A DNA stretch of 39,369 bases from the NCBI GenBank assembly GCA_035712145.1, contig DASTBI010000140.1, positions 1 to 39,369 on the forward strand, read 5' to 3'. This document shows, piece after piece, positions 16,819 through 24,605 of this stretch (positions are counted from its first letter, which is position 1; each line of letters starts with the position of its first letter). This stretch comes from Candidatus Eisenbacteria bacterium. Lineage in GTDB: Bacteria; Eisenbacteria; RBG-16-71-46. A program made the translations under genes and the position numbers. Under the pieces are notes generated by a model. The model had not been told where the DNA came from. It saw nothing but the letters and a program-made list of their open reading frames with translations, and made no database searches.

Positions 16819-18045
16819 TCAACGCGATACGCGCGTGCTCAGGCCGATCGGGATCGCACTGATCATGACGCCCAGAAGCACTTCGTCATGCTTGTTGGCG
16901 TTCACGAACAAGCCCGGCGAGAAAGCGCCGACCCGCAACAGGCCGGGGTAGGCGTTCACTTTCAAACGGTAGCGAGTGGTATTCGCCCACTGGGCCGAGA
17001 AGAGCAGCGATCCGTTGCGGTCGTAGAAGAAGCCCACTGACGGCGCCAGTCGGGTGGTCCGAGTGTTGTCCTCCAGATCCACGAGCTCGCGCGCCCGCAT
17101 CCCGACGGCGAGCGAGTACGCCGAGCTCCCACGTCGGTAGCTCAGGCCCCCCTCCCCATGGTTGCCGAAGTAGTAGAAGAAGCTCCAGCTGCTCGTGCGG
17201 GGAACCCCTACCTTGATCGAGAAGTTCTGCCCGTGATTCTCGATCGTTCCCTTCTCCGGATCGATGGCGGGTTGCCCAGACCAGTCGGACAGATGCAGGC
17301 GACGGCTGAAGAAGGCGTTCACGCCTTCGTTGGAGAAGAGGAGAATGCTGGCCGGATCGAAGAGGAAGAGATCGGCGACCGGATCGGTGGTCGCGCCCAG
17401 CTGCGTGTCATTCTCCACCACCTCGTTGAGAAGGTGATAGGCCGCGAGCGTTGTGCCGGCCCACAACTTCGGCCTCGGGTATCCCTGAGCCTGGTACCAC
17501 TCGCGCATCATCGTGTAGCTCATGCCGCCGCCAATGAGGTGCAGCGTATAGTTGGGCCAATACTGTGCCTTGTTCGTGTTGATGCTGATCGGGATCACCT
17601 CTCTCTGCAGGAAGTCCCACCAGCCTGCGGCCTCGATCGCGCGTACGGGATGCCGCACATTTCTCGTCACGGCGCGCCATCCATTCTCGAAGTCCACCGA
17701 GCCGAGCCGATTGTCGCGATTGTCGAACTGCAGGATTCCGAACCCGCCATTGATGATCAACCGCAAGGGATGCACCAGGGCGTCGCTGCCGTATGGAAGC
17801 TGGTGATAGAACCAGCCCTCGCGTGGCGGGTTCGGCTCAGCGAGGCGCATGGGATTCCAAGGGATTGCTGCGCGCTCCATCGCGGATCCCGAGGGCGACG
17901 CAGCCCGACCGTCATCCCAGGGGGTTGAGCCGTTGGTGATCTGCGCGGCGCTGTCGGCGGCAAACGGAGAAGACGCCTCCATGGTCGAGGCGCTCACTTC
18001 GATAGGGGCAAGGATGATGAGCGGCAACAGCAACCGCAAACCCAT
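16819..18045 (-). CDS. Secreted or outer-membrane protein of unknown family
   Basis: 408 residues with an N-terminal signal peptide (GLRLLLPLIILAPIEVSAS). The central block is distinctive: NKAQYWPNYTLHLIGGG, MREWYQAQGYPRPKLW, HLLNEVVEN and TTDPVADLFLFDPASILLFS. It is followed by alternating strands (SWSFFYYFGNHGEGGLSYRR, SLLFSAQWANTTRYRLK) that look like outer-membrane barrel hairpins. I do not recognise a named family with confidence; the DUF3943-type outer-membrane proteins are a candidate. There is no Shine-Dalgarno; TAGACT (18056-18051) ends 5 nt before the ATG, suggesting a leaderless transcript. The gene stands alone between the hairpin region and the tRNA-Leu fragment. Confidence 0.82.
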   Translation of the reverse strand: MGLRLLLPLIILAPIEVSASTMEASSPFAADSAAQITNGSTPWDDGRAASPSGSAMERAAIPWNPMRLAEPNPPREGWFYHQLPYGSDALVHPLRLIINGGFGILQFDNRDNRLGSVDFENGWRAVTRNVRHPVRAIEAAGWWDFLQREVIPISINTNKAQYWPNYTLHLIGGGMSYTMMREWYQAQGYPRPKLWAGTTLAAYHLLNEVVENDTQLGATTDPVADLFLFDPASILLFSNEGVNAFFSRRLHLSDWSGQPAIDPEKGTIENHGQNFSIKVGVPRTSSWSFFYYFGNHGEGGLSYRRGSSAYSLAVGMRARELVDLEDNTRTTRLAPSVGFFYDRNGSLLFSAQWANTTRYRLKVNAYPGLLRVGAFSPGLFVNANKHDEVLLGVMISAIPIGLSTRVSR

Positions 18046-18173
18046 GGAGGAGTCTACTCTCAGGTCAGACCGTGGCCGAGCATGGCAGGAGATCGATCAC
18101 CTTACCCCAAATCCGCGGGCGACAACCGAGAGCCTCACCGGCACGCAAGCTCGGACGCTACAATGCCTCAGCT

Positions 18174-18213
18174 GCGAGAGTGGCGGAACTGGCAGACGCG
18201 CTGGACTTAGGAT
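18174..18213 (+). pseudogene. Truncated tRNA-Leu (5' half)
   Basis: Forty bases match the 5' half of the intact tRNA-Leu at 21049 with one difference (AACT for AATT in the D-loop), from the acceptor strand through the anticodon loop CTTAGGA. The match stops at the anticodon-stem 3' strand. TACAAT at 18159-18164 is a plausible remnant promoter -10. A CTCGCC-GTG-GCACCA string at 18273-18287 resembles the intact 3' end (CTCGCC-TCTC-GCACCA), so the copy may be disrupted rather than simply cut. It marks the left edge of a probable integrated element. Confidence 0.75.
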
Positions 18214-18223
18214 ACGGGAACAT

Positions 18224-18264
18224 GGGGAGTCACGAGACGCCACGAGGCGTCAAACGGGCTCCCC
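18224..18264 (+). repeat. Nested inverted repeat after the tRNA-Leu fragment
   Basis: GGGGAG (18224-18229) pairs with CTCCCC (18259-18264) and encloses GACGCC-ACGA-GGCGTC (18236-18251). It sits directly after the broken tRNA and could be part of an attachment or terminator structure of the lost element. No T-run follows. Confidence 0.4.
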
Positions 18265-18374
18265 GCCTCGTTCTCGCCGTGGCACCACGTAGCACGGCGC
18301 GTCACCGTGCACCATCGCCCGCGCGAATCTCGAGCACATGCTGGGGCACAGCGTCGCCGAGCGCGACGCGTCGG

Positions 18375-18850
18375 TCAGCAGGCTCGTGAGGGCTCGACGA
18401 TCCGGCGGAGTGGGTCCGGGATCACTCCGGACTTGGCCAAATGCAGGTGGCTGTCGGGATGTGGCGGAGGATCGCCGCGAATTGTGTGGCGTCGCGTTGG
18501 ACTCAAGCTGCAGCCTGGGCACGTGTACCAATCGTCGCGCGGAAGTAAGCGGGTTGCCCGTCCTTGGCGTGGCATCGAGGACAATACGGGCCTCGCTCCC
18601 ACCCCTGAGCTGCAGGTTCCAGTAGAGGTTGTCGTCCCCCAACGACAGGTCCAGTCGCACGCGGAGACGCTCATTTAGGGAGGTGTTCTCCGCTAACAAC
18701 TCCGCGTTTTGCTGACCCATCTTCGCAGCCTCCACCAGCGCGTCGGAAAGTCGCTTTTGAACCTCGACGTTCCCCACGCTCTTGACCGCTTCCAAGGCGG
18801 CCGTGATTCCGCCCAGGACGACGGTCAGTGGTTTGGATGTCCAAGTGGTT
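18375..18850 (-). pseudogene. Frameshifted zinc-ribbon coiled-coil gene
   Basis: Three reading frames together spell one recognisable protein type. Frame one gives a helical part (TAALEAVKSVGNVEVQKRL, then AELLAENTSLNERLRVRLDL and DDNLYW, near 18610-18800). A second frame supplies GPYCPRCHAKDGQPAYFR (about 18540-18600). A third supplies DDWYTCPGCSLSP, ending at the stop at 18375. Coiled-coil plus CPxC...CPxC zinc ribbon is a common layout of small proteins on mobile elements. At least two frameshifts break it, and no good start is seen (AGGAGG at 18856-18851 precedes a TTG in the wrong frame). Decay or assembly error are both possible. The remainder of 18046-18374 holds only the tRNA fragment and its inverted repeat. 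Confidence 0.65.
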
Positions 18851-18994
18851 CCTCCTGTCCCAACGGTCAGCGCATGATCATCTTCGGGGGGAAGAGCGCG
18901 GAGGATCGCACGGCCATGTGACGGACGCGGCAGGGGGCCTGAGCCCGATCGCTGGCCAGCGAGCAGGTCCCGCCTCAACCTGCATCTTTGTAGG

Positions 18995-20443
18995 TTAGAG
19001 CGGATGTGCCGAACGCTCCGTCGTGACACCCCGCAAGGTGGTTCGATTCGGTCCTAGGGTGAGGTTGGGGTCGTTCTCGTTCTTGATGGGTCGCGCGCTG
19101 GCGCCCGTCAGCTCGTTGTCGATGACGAGCAGTTGTGCGCCCGGGGCGTTCTCGATGTTGTATGTATGGTGGGGGCCGGTGGCGTTGGACATGCGATTGT
19201 CCCGAATGACGATGTTTGTGGACCGCCCGTCGGCAATGTTGACGTTCGATTCGCCGGCGAAGGCGCCGAGCACCGGATCGTGCAGATCGTTATGGAGGAT
19301 GCTGATGTTGTCGTGTGCTCCGAGAACATGGATGGAAAAGCCCTGCGTCCGTATGATGCGGTTACGCAGGATCCGGGTGTTCGAAGACTTGATCTCGATG
19401 CCCTTGCCGATGCTGGGCGAGCCGATGTCCTGGATGACATTGCCGATGATCGTGAAATCCCGGCCCTGATTGGTCGAAACACCCGACCCGAACACGCCTG
19501 TAATCACGTTGTCGGCGATCGTGACGCGCGAGCATGGGGTCACATTGTGATCTGTAACGATCGCCCCGCCTGGCCCAACTGTGCTACTAATGCAGACGTT
19601 GCCCACGACCTTCCCGTCGGACGAGTTCTCGAAGACGTCGATGCAGGAATTGGCCGAGCCGGGATTTCGACAGGTGTTCTCGGTGATGGAGAACCTCGTG
19701 ACTTCGGATACTTCCAGGCAGTCCTGAGCTCTGTAGCGAATACCCACGTTCATATCCTCCACGCGGTTGTGGAAGAAGGTCACGTCGGTGGCTCGGACAG
19801 CCTGAATCCCCTCGGTCACATCATGGACGTAGAGGCCACATGCGACGCAGCCGATGGCGGGCCTTGCCGCGCTGACGCCTCTAAAGTCAAGCGCTGTGAG
19901 GGCCGTGCCCGTGAGCTCCATGCTGTGGATCTGAACGTTGATGTTCGGACCCGTGGAGAGGATGGCGCGACCCGTGAGGTTGCTGCCGTCGATCTTCCCG
20001 CCCCTGACGGTGATGTCCGAGCACACGGTGGAACCGTCCCCGATCTTGAGCAGGTCGATCCCGGCGGGGAAGTTCGCGAGGGCCTTGATGGTGGCCCCGG
20101 GCGCCAGCGTCAGTGACGTGCCTGAGGCCGTGATTGCGAGCTGCCCGTCGACACCGTAGATGCCGGCCGGGACGAACACCTCCGCACCCGCACCTGCGGC
20201 GAGAGCGGCTTGAAGAGCGTTCTTGTCGTTCGTGACTCCATCACCTGTCGCCCCATAAGCTTCGACGTTGAAGACCTTCTTCGTCCCAGGTCGGGATCCG
20301 CCCTGCCCAAGGCAGGGCTCGTGCGTCATGCCTTCGAGCACGGCCGTTTCGGGGAGGCTGGGCTCAAACGGCTGGTCTGCGCGTTCTGCGCAGGCCGTGA
20401 GGAAGATGCCCATGAGGGGGGCCAAAAGCGAACGGGTGTTCAT
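18995..20443 (-). CDS. Pectate-lyase-superfamily beta-helix lipoprotein
   Basis: 482 residues. The ATG at 20443 has GGAGGA 7 nt upstream and opens a lipoprotein signal (MNTRSLLAPLMGIFLTAC). The helix start FNVEAYGATGDGVTNDKNALQAAL is the PF12708 (Pectate_lyase_3) signature shared with phage tailspikes and GH28-like enzymes. The body has many NxxxxxGIxI coils (e.g. ITGVFGSGVSTNQGRDFTII, IKSSNTRILRNRI), typical of NosD/PbH1 repeats. More than eight cysteines after the lipid anchor suggest disulfides. It is probably outer-membrane anchored and carbohydrate-facing; active-site residues are not assignable by eye. It is the only intact gene in the presumed island, so it may be cargo. Confidence 0.85.
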   Translation of the reverse strand: MNTRSLLAPLMGIFLTACAERADQPFEPSLPETAVLEGMTHEPCLGQGGSRPGTKKVFNVEAYGATGDGVTNDKNALQAALAAGAGAEVFVPAGIYGVDGQLAITASGTSLTLAPGATIKALANFPAGIDLLKIGDGSTVCSDITVRGGKIDGSNLTGRAILSTGPNINVQIHSMELTGTALTALDFRGVSAARPAIGCVACGLYVHDVTEGIQAVRATDVTFFHNRVEDMNVGIRYRAQDCLEVSEVTRFSITENTCRNPGSANSCIDVFENSSDGKVVGNVCISSTVGPGGAIVTDHNVTPCSRVTIADNVITGVFGSGVSTNQGRDFTIIGNVIQDIGSPSIGKGIEIKSSNTRILRNRIIRTQGFSIHVLGAHDNISILHNDLHDPVLGAFAGESNVNIADGRSTNIVIRDNRMSNATGPHHTYNIENAPGAQLLVIDNELTGASARPIKNENDPNLTLGPNRTTLRGVTTERSAHPL

Positions 20444-20549
20444 CGCGAATCCTCCAACCAGGGCTCGCACCCCTTTGCGCGAAGCTTAGCTGCGTCCCTC
20501 ACCATGCGCCGTTCGTCTGGATGGGGCAATACGGCCTTTTCTTGAGGAC

Positions 20550-20567
20550 GTACGGGGACAGTCTGAC
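20550..20567. repeat. RAYT/REP-like palindromic motif
   Basis: CGGGGACAGTCTGACCCC is a near-perfect palindrome (one mismatched pair). From memory, closely similar GGGG(A/T)CAG...CTG(A/T)CCCC sequences flank REP-associated transposase genes in many genomes. No transposase is present here, so this would be a solitary remnant. Confidence 0.4.
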
Positions 20568-20677
20568 CCCTGGAAGCCTGGTGGATTCGTCGTGAGCGGG
20601 GGTCCACGGTCGGCGCCATTGTGCTCCTGCTGGTCTACAGCATGATCAAGGGCAAGTCGGCTAAGAGCCCCGCCTGA
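20560..20677 (+). pseudogene. C-terminal remnant of a YeaQ/GlsB-family membrane protein
   Basis: One frame reads PWKPGGFVVS and, after a frameshift near 20600, another reads STVGAIVLLLVYSMIKGKSA to the TGA at 20675-20677. Together these match the C-terminal pattern of the small YeaQ/YmgE/GlsB (transglycosylase-associated) membrane proteins (GSFVV..IGAIVVLFIYRKI). The upstream part is missing, and the break lies next to the palindromic motif at 20550. Confidence 0.5.
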
Positions 20678-20694
20678 GAGGCCCAGCGGCAGTT

Positions 20695-20750
20695 TGGTGC
20701 GCCCCGCGAAGGAATCGAACCTTCAACCTACTGATCGAGAGGCTCTAATC
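20695..20750 (-). pseudogene. Degenerate tRNA 3' half
   Basis: On the minus strand the sequence reads as a variable region (AGGTT), a perfect T-arm (GAAGG-TTCGATT-CCTTC), an acceptor-like GCGGGGC, and GCACCA. CCA is displaced by two bases from its expected position, and the 5' part does not fold into a cloverleaf. It looks like the 3' end of a tRNA carried as an attachment-site copy or left by deletion. The original isoacceptor cannot be told. Confidence 0.45.
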
Positions 20751-20881
20751 GCGCCGCCGCGCTCCCGCGATCCATACGAGTGACAGAAACGCGAGAGAGG
20801 CGACCGTCGCGGCCTGGAGCAGGGGATGCGCCCAGCGTAGGCGGTGCATGATCACCGGCCCGAACGAGTCGCTGCGAATGC

Positions 20882-21040
20882 GGTGTGAGCCAGGCGGTGG
20901 CCATGGCGATCACCGGCCACAAGTCGGCGGCGGTGTTCTCGCGCTACGACATCACCGACACCCGCGACATCCGGGCTGCACTCGCGGCCTTGAGCCAGAC
21001 CGAGCACTCGGGCACAGTTTCGGGCACATCGAAGCGGTAA
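20882..21040 (+). pseudogene. C-terminus of a tyrosine recombinase (phage integrase)
   Basis: The frame ending at the TAA at 21038-21040 encodes GVSQAVAMAITGHKSAAVFS, RYDITDTRDIRAALAAL and a short tail. This is the box II C-terminal pattern of tyrosine integrases: ITGHK supplies the HxxR-region His, and the Tyr of RYD sits at the catalytic tyrosine position. The catalytic core and N-terminus are absent. The stop lies 8 nt before the intact tRNA-Leu, the usual arrangement of an integrase beside its attachment site. It supports an integrated element that has since been deleted. Confidence 0.75.
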
Positions 21041-21048
21041 CTTGTTGT

Positions 21049-21133
<85 letters not shown>

Positions 21134-21196
21134 GCACTTCTTGGACGACGAGCGCTGGGTCGCCAACAAGCAAGTGGCCGGAGCGTGCTGCGCGGC

Positions 21197-22867
21197 TCAG
21201 GCGGGGCGGCTCCTGGGGTCTCCCAGCTCGTGAGGACGCCCGAGCTCACGCCAGGCGAGCACGAACAGCGCGGGGATCGCGAGCAAGACCAGGATCCGAA
21301 TGATCCCCGCGAGGTCGAACGCGTGATCGGCGACGAAGAGGAGCTGGTCCTTGGTCTTCATGTCCAGGTTGATCCCGTACCCGAACGAGAGCTGCCCGGG
21401 GCTCAGGCTCGCGCGGTCGAACGTCTTGAGGAAATAGAAGAGCCAGCCCTCGAGAAAATAGAGCGCCACGAACAGCCTGCCCACCCACGGCTTCGCATCG
21501 CGAACCAGCGCCAGCCCGGTCACGAAGAGGATCAAGGCGACCGGCTGCAGGGCGAGGTGGGAGATCCCCGCCACTTCTCGGTTGGGAATCGTGAGAAAGC
21601 TCGCGACGAACGTGGCCGCGGCGAGCCCGAGGAGGAATCGGGTCTCCTGTTTCCTCCAGAAATACTCGGGCAGGCCGCCACCGATGCGCCCGACCACCAG
21701 CGTCACGAGCAGCGTCGTCGAGATGCTGCCGATCAAGGTCCCCGACCAATAGAGATGGAGCGCGTCGTACAGCCTCCCGGGCAAGTTCTCCTGACCGAAC
21801 CAGCGCGCGACGCCCGTTCCATCCCAGAAGGGAATCAGAGTGGTGGCCAGGTTGTAGCCCCACTGCTGGACGAGCCCGGACCAACCGATCGCCGCGAAGT
21901 TTTCTGCTGTGGCGTGTGACGCGAGCGTGCGCTTCAGTCCGAACGCTCGCGCCGACCACAGGAGCCACAGACCCAAGGTTGGAATCATCGCAACCGCCAC
22001 GCTCACCACGGGCCCGATCGCCAGCTTGCGGCGGAGAACGGTGAAGACCCAATGAGCGCCGATCAGCGCCGCGAGCGTTCCGCTCGAGAAGTGGCTCACC
22101 ACGGCGGCGCCCAGGGCCAGGAAGGCCGGGGAGTAAAGCCGAGCGTCCCTCTCGATGTGCGCTCGCATGTAGAAGTACACCCCGGTGAGCATGCAGAAGG
22201 TCGTGAGCATCCGCGACCAGGGATAGAGGGCGTTGGTCGCTACCACGGGGTGAACGAGCAGACATGCAAAGCACAGGGCGATGCTGCGAGGGCGCCCGTC
22301 TTTCGCCAGTCGGCAGTAGAGGAGCGTGGCGCCGAGAAATGCCAGCACGCCCAGGAACGCGTGCGTCGTCTGATAGCTCGCGAACGCGCTCCCGTTCGGC
22401 CCTGCAAACGCAGCGGCCACGACGTTGAACAGGGGTGGCCGCGCGGTCAGAGAGATCCCGGTTGGCCTGGTTCCGTCGACGAAGTAGAGGGTTCGTCGGT
22501 AGTGCTCGAGCCAGTCGCCCATCCAGCCGCCGCCGTAGAGGACTGGAAGCGTCACCGAGCAAACCAGCATCCACACCGCGGCGCCGAGCATGAAAGCGAA
22601 GATCGCGAGTTCTTCGCGCGAAGGGGCGCATCCCCGGCCTACGTTGCTCGCCGCAGTGAGCGCGACGGGGATGCCGAGCGCCGTCCACTGACGGGCACCG
22701 AAGGGTAGCCCGGCGACGAGCCCGATCATGTGGATCGCGCACAGCCAGACGACGCCGGCGAGCAGCGCCAGGGTCACGCGCTCGAGGGACGAGTAGGATC
22801 GGAGTGCGGCCCCGATGGCGGCGCGCGGCAGGAGAAAAGCGAGGATCCACTCGACCAGGTGGCCCAT
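21197..22867 (-). CDS. Multi-pass membrane protein, possible GT-C/GT39-type glycosyltransferase
   Basis: About 556 residues from the ATG at 22867. At least ten hydrophobic segments are visible (e.g. VTLALLAGVVWLCAIHMIGL, FLGVLAFLGATLLY, LALGAAVVSHFSSGTLAALI, LFVALYFLEGWLFYFL). A periplasmic-type loop after the early membrane spans (GGGWMGDWLEHYRRTLYFVD, then TARPPLFN) resembles the acidic loop of ArnT/PMT-like GT-C enzymes that use polyprenyl-linked sugars. This assignment is by layout, not by a firm motif. The gene lies tail to tail with tRNA-Leu (63 bp apart). The 252 bp upstream, to 23119, hold only a small CCCGCT/AGCGGG hairpin near 22880. Confidence 0.75.
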   Translation of the reverse strand: MGHLVEWILAFLLPRAAIGAALRSYSSLERVTLALLAGVVWLCAIHMIGLVAGLPFGARQWTALGIPVALTAASNVGRGCAPSREELAIFAFMLGAAVWMLVCSVTLPVLYGGGWMGDWLEHYRRTLYFVDGTRPTGISLTARPPLFNVVAAAFAGPNGSAFASYQTTHAFLGVLAFLGATLLYCRLAKDGRPRSIALCFACLLVHPVVATNALYPWSRMLTTFCMLTGVYFYMRAHIERDARLYSPAFLALGAAVVSHFSSGTLAALIGAHWVFTVLRRKLAIGPVVSVAVAMIPTLGLWLLWSARAFGLKRTLASHATAENFAAIGWSGLVQQWGYNLATTLIPFWDGTGVARWFGQENLPGRLYDALHLYWSGTLIGSISTTLLVTLVVGRIGGGLPEYFWRKQETRFLLGLAAATFVASFLTIPNREVAGISHLALQPVALILFVTGLALVRDAKPWVGRLFVALYFLEGWLFYFLKTFDRASLSPGQLSFGYGINLDMKTKDQLLFVADHAFDLAGIIRILVLLAIPALFVLAWRELGRPHELGDPRSRPA

Positions 22868-23119
22868 GCAGCCCACTCTCCCCGCTCGAAGCGGGAAAGT
22901 CGAATGGGCAGCCGTCTTGGGCGGGGGCCGGCTAGCCTGGGGATTCTTACCTCCGGAGCAACGCCACGGACTTGCATTCTCGTGGCGACTCGTGTGGACT
23001 CCTGTCGCCGTTCTTCTCGCCTCCCACACCTCGCGCTTCGTCGTCCTTCAGCTTCCGCCGTTGGCTAGCTCCTCGCGCCCGAATGGGTCGAGGAGGGATC
23101 GCATGACTGGAGGGATGCC

Positions 23120-23677
23120 ATGAAACGACTTGCGCTGATGCTGTTGCTTCTAGCCTCGACGCTGCTGATCGGGCTTGCCGAAGCCGCGCCCGCGCCTCAG
23201 GTGATTTCCAAGCTGGCGAGGACCTCCATCGTCGCGCCCCCCGAATGGGACGGCTACTGGACCACGGTGGACTCGATCTACACCTGTGAGGGCGGGCTCA
23301 TGAACGCGAGCCCAGGCGCGGATACGATTTGTGGCGGCAAGGATTACGCGCAGACGCCGCCCGGATCGACTCTGCAGCTCGTGTGCACGGGGAACGCCGA
23401 CGCGACCACGATCGATGTGACGTGTACCGGATCGGGGCAAGTCGACGTCGACTGCTTCGCCGAGTACACCGTCGTGACCCATAGCACCCGCACCGCCGAC
23501 ACCTACTTCACCGTCAGCACGATCAACATTGTCTATTCGGGTGCGGGGTGTCCCGTTCCTCCACAATGCATCCAGGTCAACTCCCACGGAACCCGCACGG
23601 GCGCGGCGCCGCCGGACTTCTGCGCAACGGCGACGAAGAAGACGACCTGGGGCCAGATCAAGGCACTCTATCGGTAG
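23120..23677 (+). CDS. Secreted cysteine-rich protein
   Basis: 185 residues, ATG with GGAGGG 5 nt upstream. The signal peptide is MKRLALMLLLLASTLLIGLA, ending AEAAP. The mature chain has eight cysteines (YTC, TIC, LVC, VTC, VDC, AGC, PQC, DFC), consistent with four disulfides in an oxidising compartment, and Thr/Val-rich beta-strand stretches. I do not recognise a family. It stands alone or is loosely linked to the lipoprotein gene 87 bp downstream. Confidence 0.8.
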   Translation: MKRLALMLLLLASTLLIGLAEAAPAPQVISKLARTSIVAPPEWDGYWTTVDSIYTCEGGLMNASPGADTICGGKDYAQTPPGSTLQLVCTGNADATTIDVTCTGSGQVDVDCFAEYTVVTHSTRTADTYFTVSTINIVYSGAGCPVPPQCIQVNSHGTRTGAAPPDFCATATKKTTWGQIKALYR

Positions 23678-23751
23678 ACCTCGCCAGGGCAGGGAAGGAC
23701 GAGAACCCGCGCCAGATGCCTCGTACGCTGAGGCGCGGGACACAAAACCCA

Positions 23752-23757
23752 TATAAT
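23752..23757 (+). promoter_or_regulatory. TATAAT -10 hexamer overlapping a start region
   Basis: A perfect TATAAT ends 7 nt before the ATG at 23765. Transcription from it would begin at about the A of that ATG, giving a leaderless mRNA. The -10 also overlaps an upstream in-frame ATG (23756), which would then not be transcribed. No clear -35 is seen. Confidence 0.5.
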
Positions 23758-23764
23758 GTCCGCC

Positions 23765-24475
23765 ATGCGCATGCGGGCCGCCGTCACGCTGGCCATCCTG
23801 GCCCTGGTCCTGATCATCTCGTGCTCCAAGGACAAGGATCCGGTGCGCCCGCGCACCGTCGCCATCGAGGACCCGCGAAACGTGATCGAGCGCTTCCAGC
23901 GAGCGTTCGTGAATCGAGATCTCGTGGCCCTCGACTCCGCCCTGACCACGTCGTTCGGCTACTTTTACGGCTGCCTGGACAGTGCGGGGGACCTCCACCT
24001 CGTCCTGGGCCCTTTCCGGGACAGCGTTCAAATCGCTGCCCAGCGTCTGTTTCACGACGGAAGCGCGAGCTATTCACCGGCCACCGCGATCTCCGTCCGT
24101 CTCGACAACCTGTTGATCAGCCCGGATCAGAACGATCCGGCGCACCGCCAGCTCGCCTCCTGCGACGCCAGGGTGGTCGTGGTCACGATGCAGGACACGC
24201 TGCATCTTGGCGGCTTCGTCGGGTGGAGTTTGATCCGTGGAGACGCGATATTCCCGGTCGACTCCACCCGATGGTGGATCGACAACTGCGTCGAGGTCGC
24301 CTTCGTCGATCCGGGCCCGCCGCCGAGTTCTCACCGACAACGCCAGGCCATGCTTCGAGCGCTGGAGAGTCTCCGCCGGCCTCCGCGGCTCTCATCCGCT
24401 CGGGTCGACTCCACCGACTGCGACTCGCTTCTCCACGCCCAGTGGAGCTACGCCCTTCGGCGTTATCTGGAATAG
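23765..24475 (+). CDS. Lipoprotein of unknown family (NTF2/SnoaL-like start)
   Basis: 236 residues from the ATG at 23765 (in-frame ATGs also at 23756 and 23771). The signal MRMRAAVTLAILALVLIISC has lipobox IISC. NVIERFQRAFVNRDLVALDS and the following FGYFYG resemble the first helix of NTF2-like ketosteroid-isomerase folds. Four further cysteines are in the mature chain. I infer a membrane-anchored periplasmic or surface protein; ligand unknown. The start at 23765 is favoured because the TATAAT box places transcription initiation there. It ends 130 bp before blaI, whose operators lie in the gap, so blaI is probably a separate unit. Confidence 0.8.
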   Translation: MRMRAAVTLAILALVLIISCSKDKDPVRPRTVAIEDPRNVIERFQRAFVNRDLVALDSALTTSFGYFYGCLDSAGDLHLVLGPFRDSVQIAAQRLFHDGSASYSPATAISVRLDNLLISPDQNDPAHRQLASCDARVVVVTMQDTLHLGGFVGWSLIRGDAIFPVDSTRWWIDNCVEVAFVDPGPPPSSHRQRQAMLRALESLRRPPRLSSARVDSTDCDSLLHAQWSYALRRYLE

Positions 24476-24531
24476 GGATTTCCTGGCGCTGGCCCCGCCA
24501 AACCCCGGCGTTCGTGCAGCCCCCGGCTGGA

Positions 24532-24573
24532 CTACGAACTTTTTCGTTGACTCTACGAATGGCTTCGTAGGAG
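24532..24573 (+). promoter_or_regulatory. Two tandem operator dyads with promoter for blaI-M56
   Basis: Dyad A (24532-24549) is CTACGAA-N4-TTCGTTG and dyad B (24553-24570) is the perfect CTACGAA-N4-TTCGTAG. Their centres are 21 bp apart, two helical turns, so two dimers would bind the same face. A -35-like TTGACT (24547-24552) overlaps the end of A, and a -10-like TAGGAG (24568-24573) overlaps the end of B, so binding would cover the promoter. The TAC...GTA outer bases agree with BlaI/MecI half-site logic. Autoregulation by the adjacent BlaI is inferred. Confidence 0.7.
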
Positions 24574-24605
24574 CCTCCCGTTCATCGCCGCCGGGAGGTC
24601 TCGAC

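Noticed and set aside
16530-16862. 110-codon plus-strand frame with GGAGGG before its ATG
   Set aside because: It runs through the hairpin and into the 3' end of the opposite gene, is rich in Arg/Ser, and resembles no protein family.
18311-18400. Plus-strand peptide NLEHMLGHSVAERD resembling an integrase LGHS motif
   Set aside because: The match is only a few residues, a stop lies close upstream, and no Tyr follows at the right distance; kept as a curiosity near the tRNA fragment.
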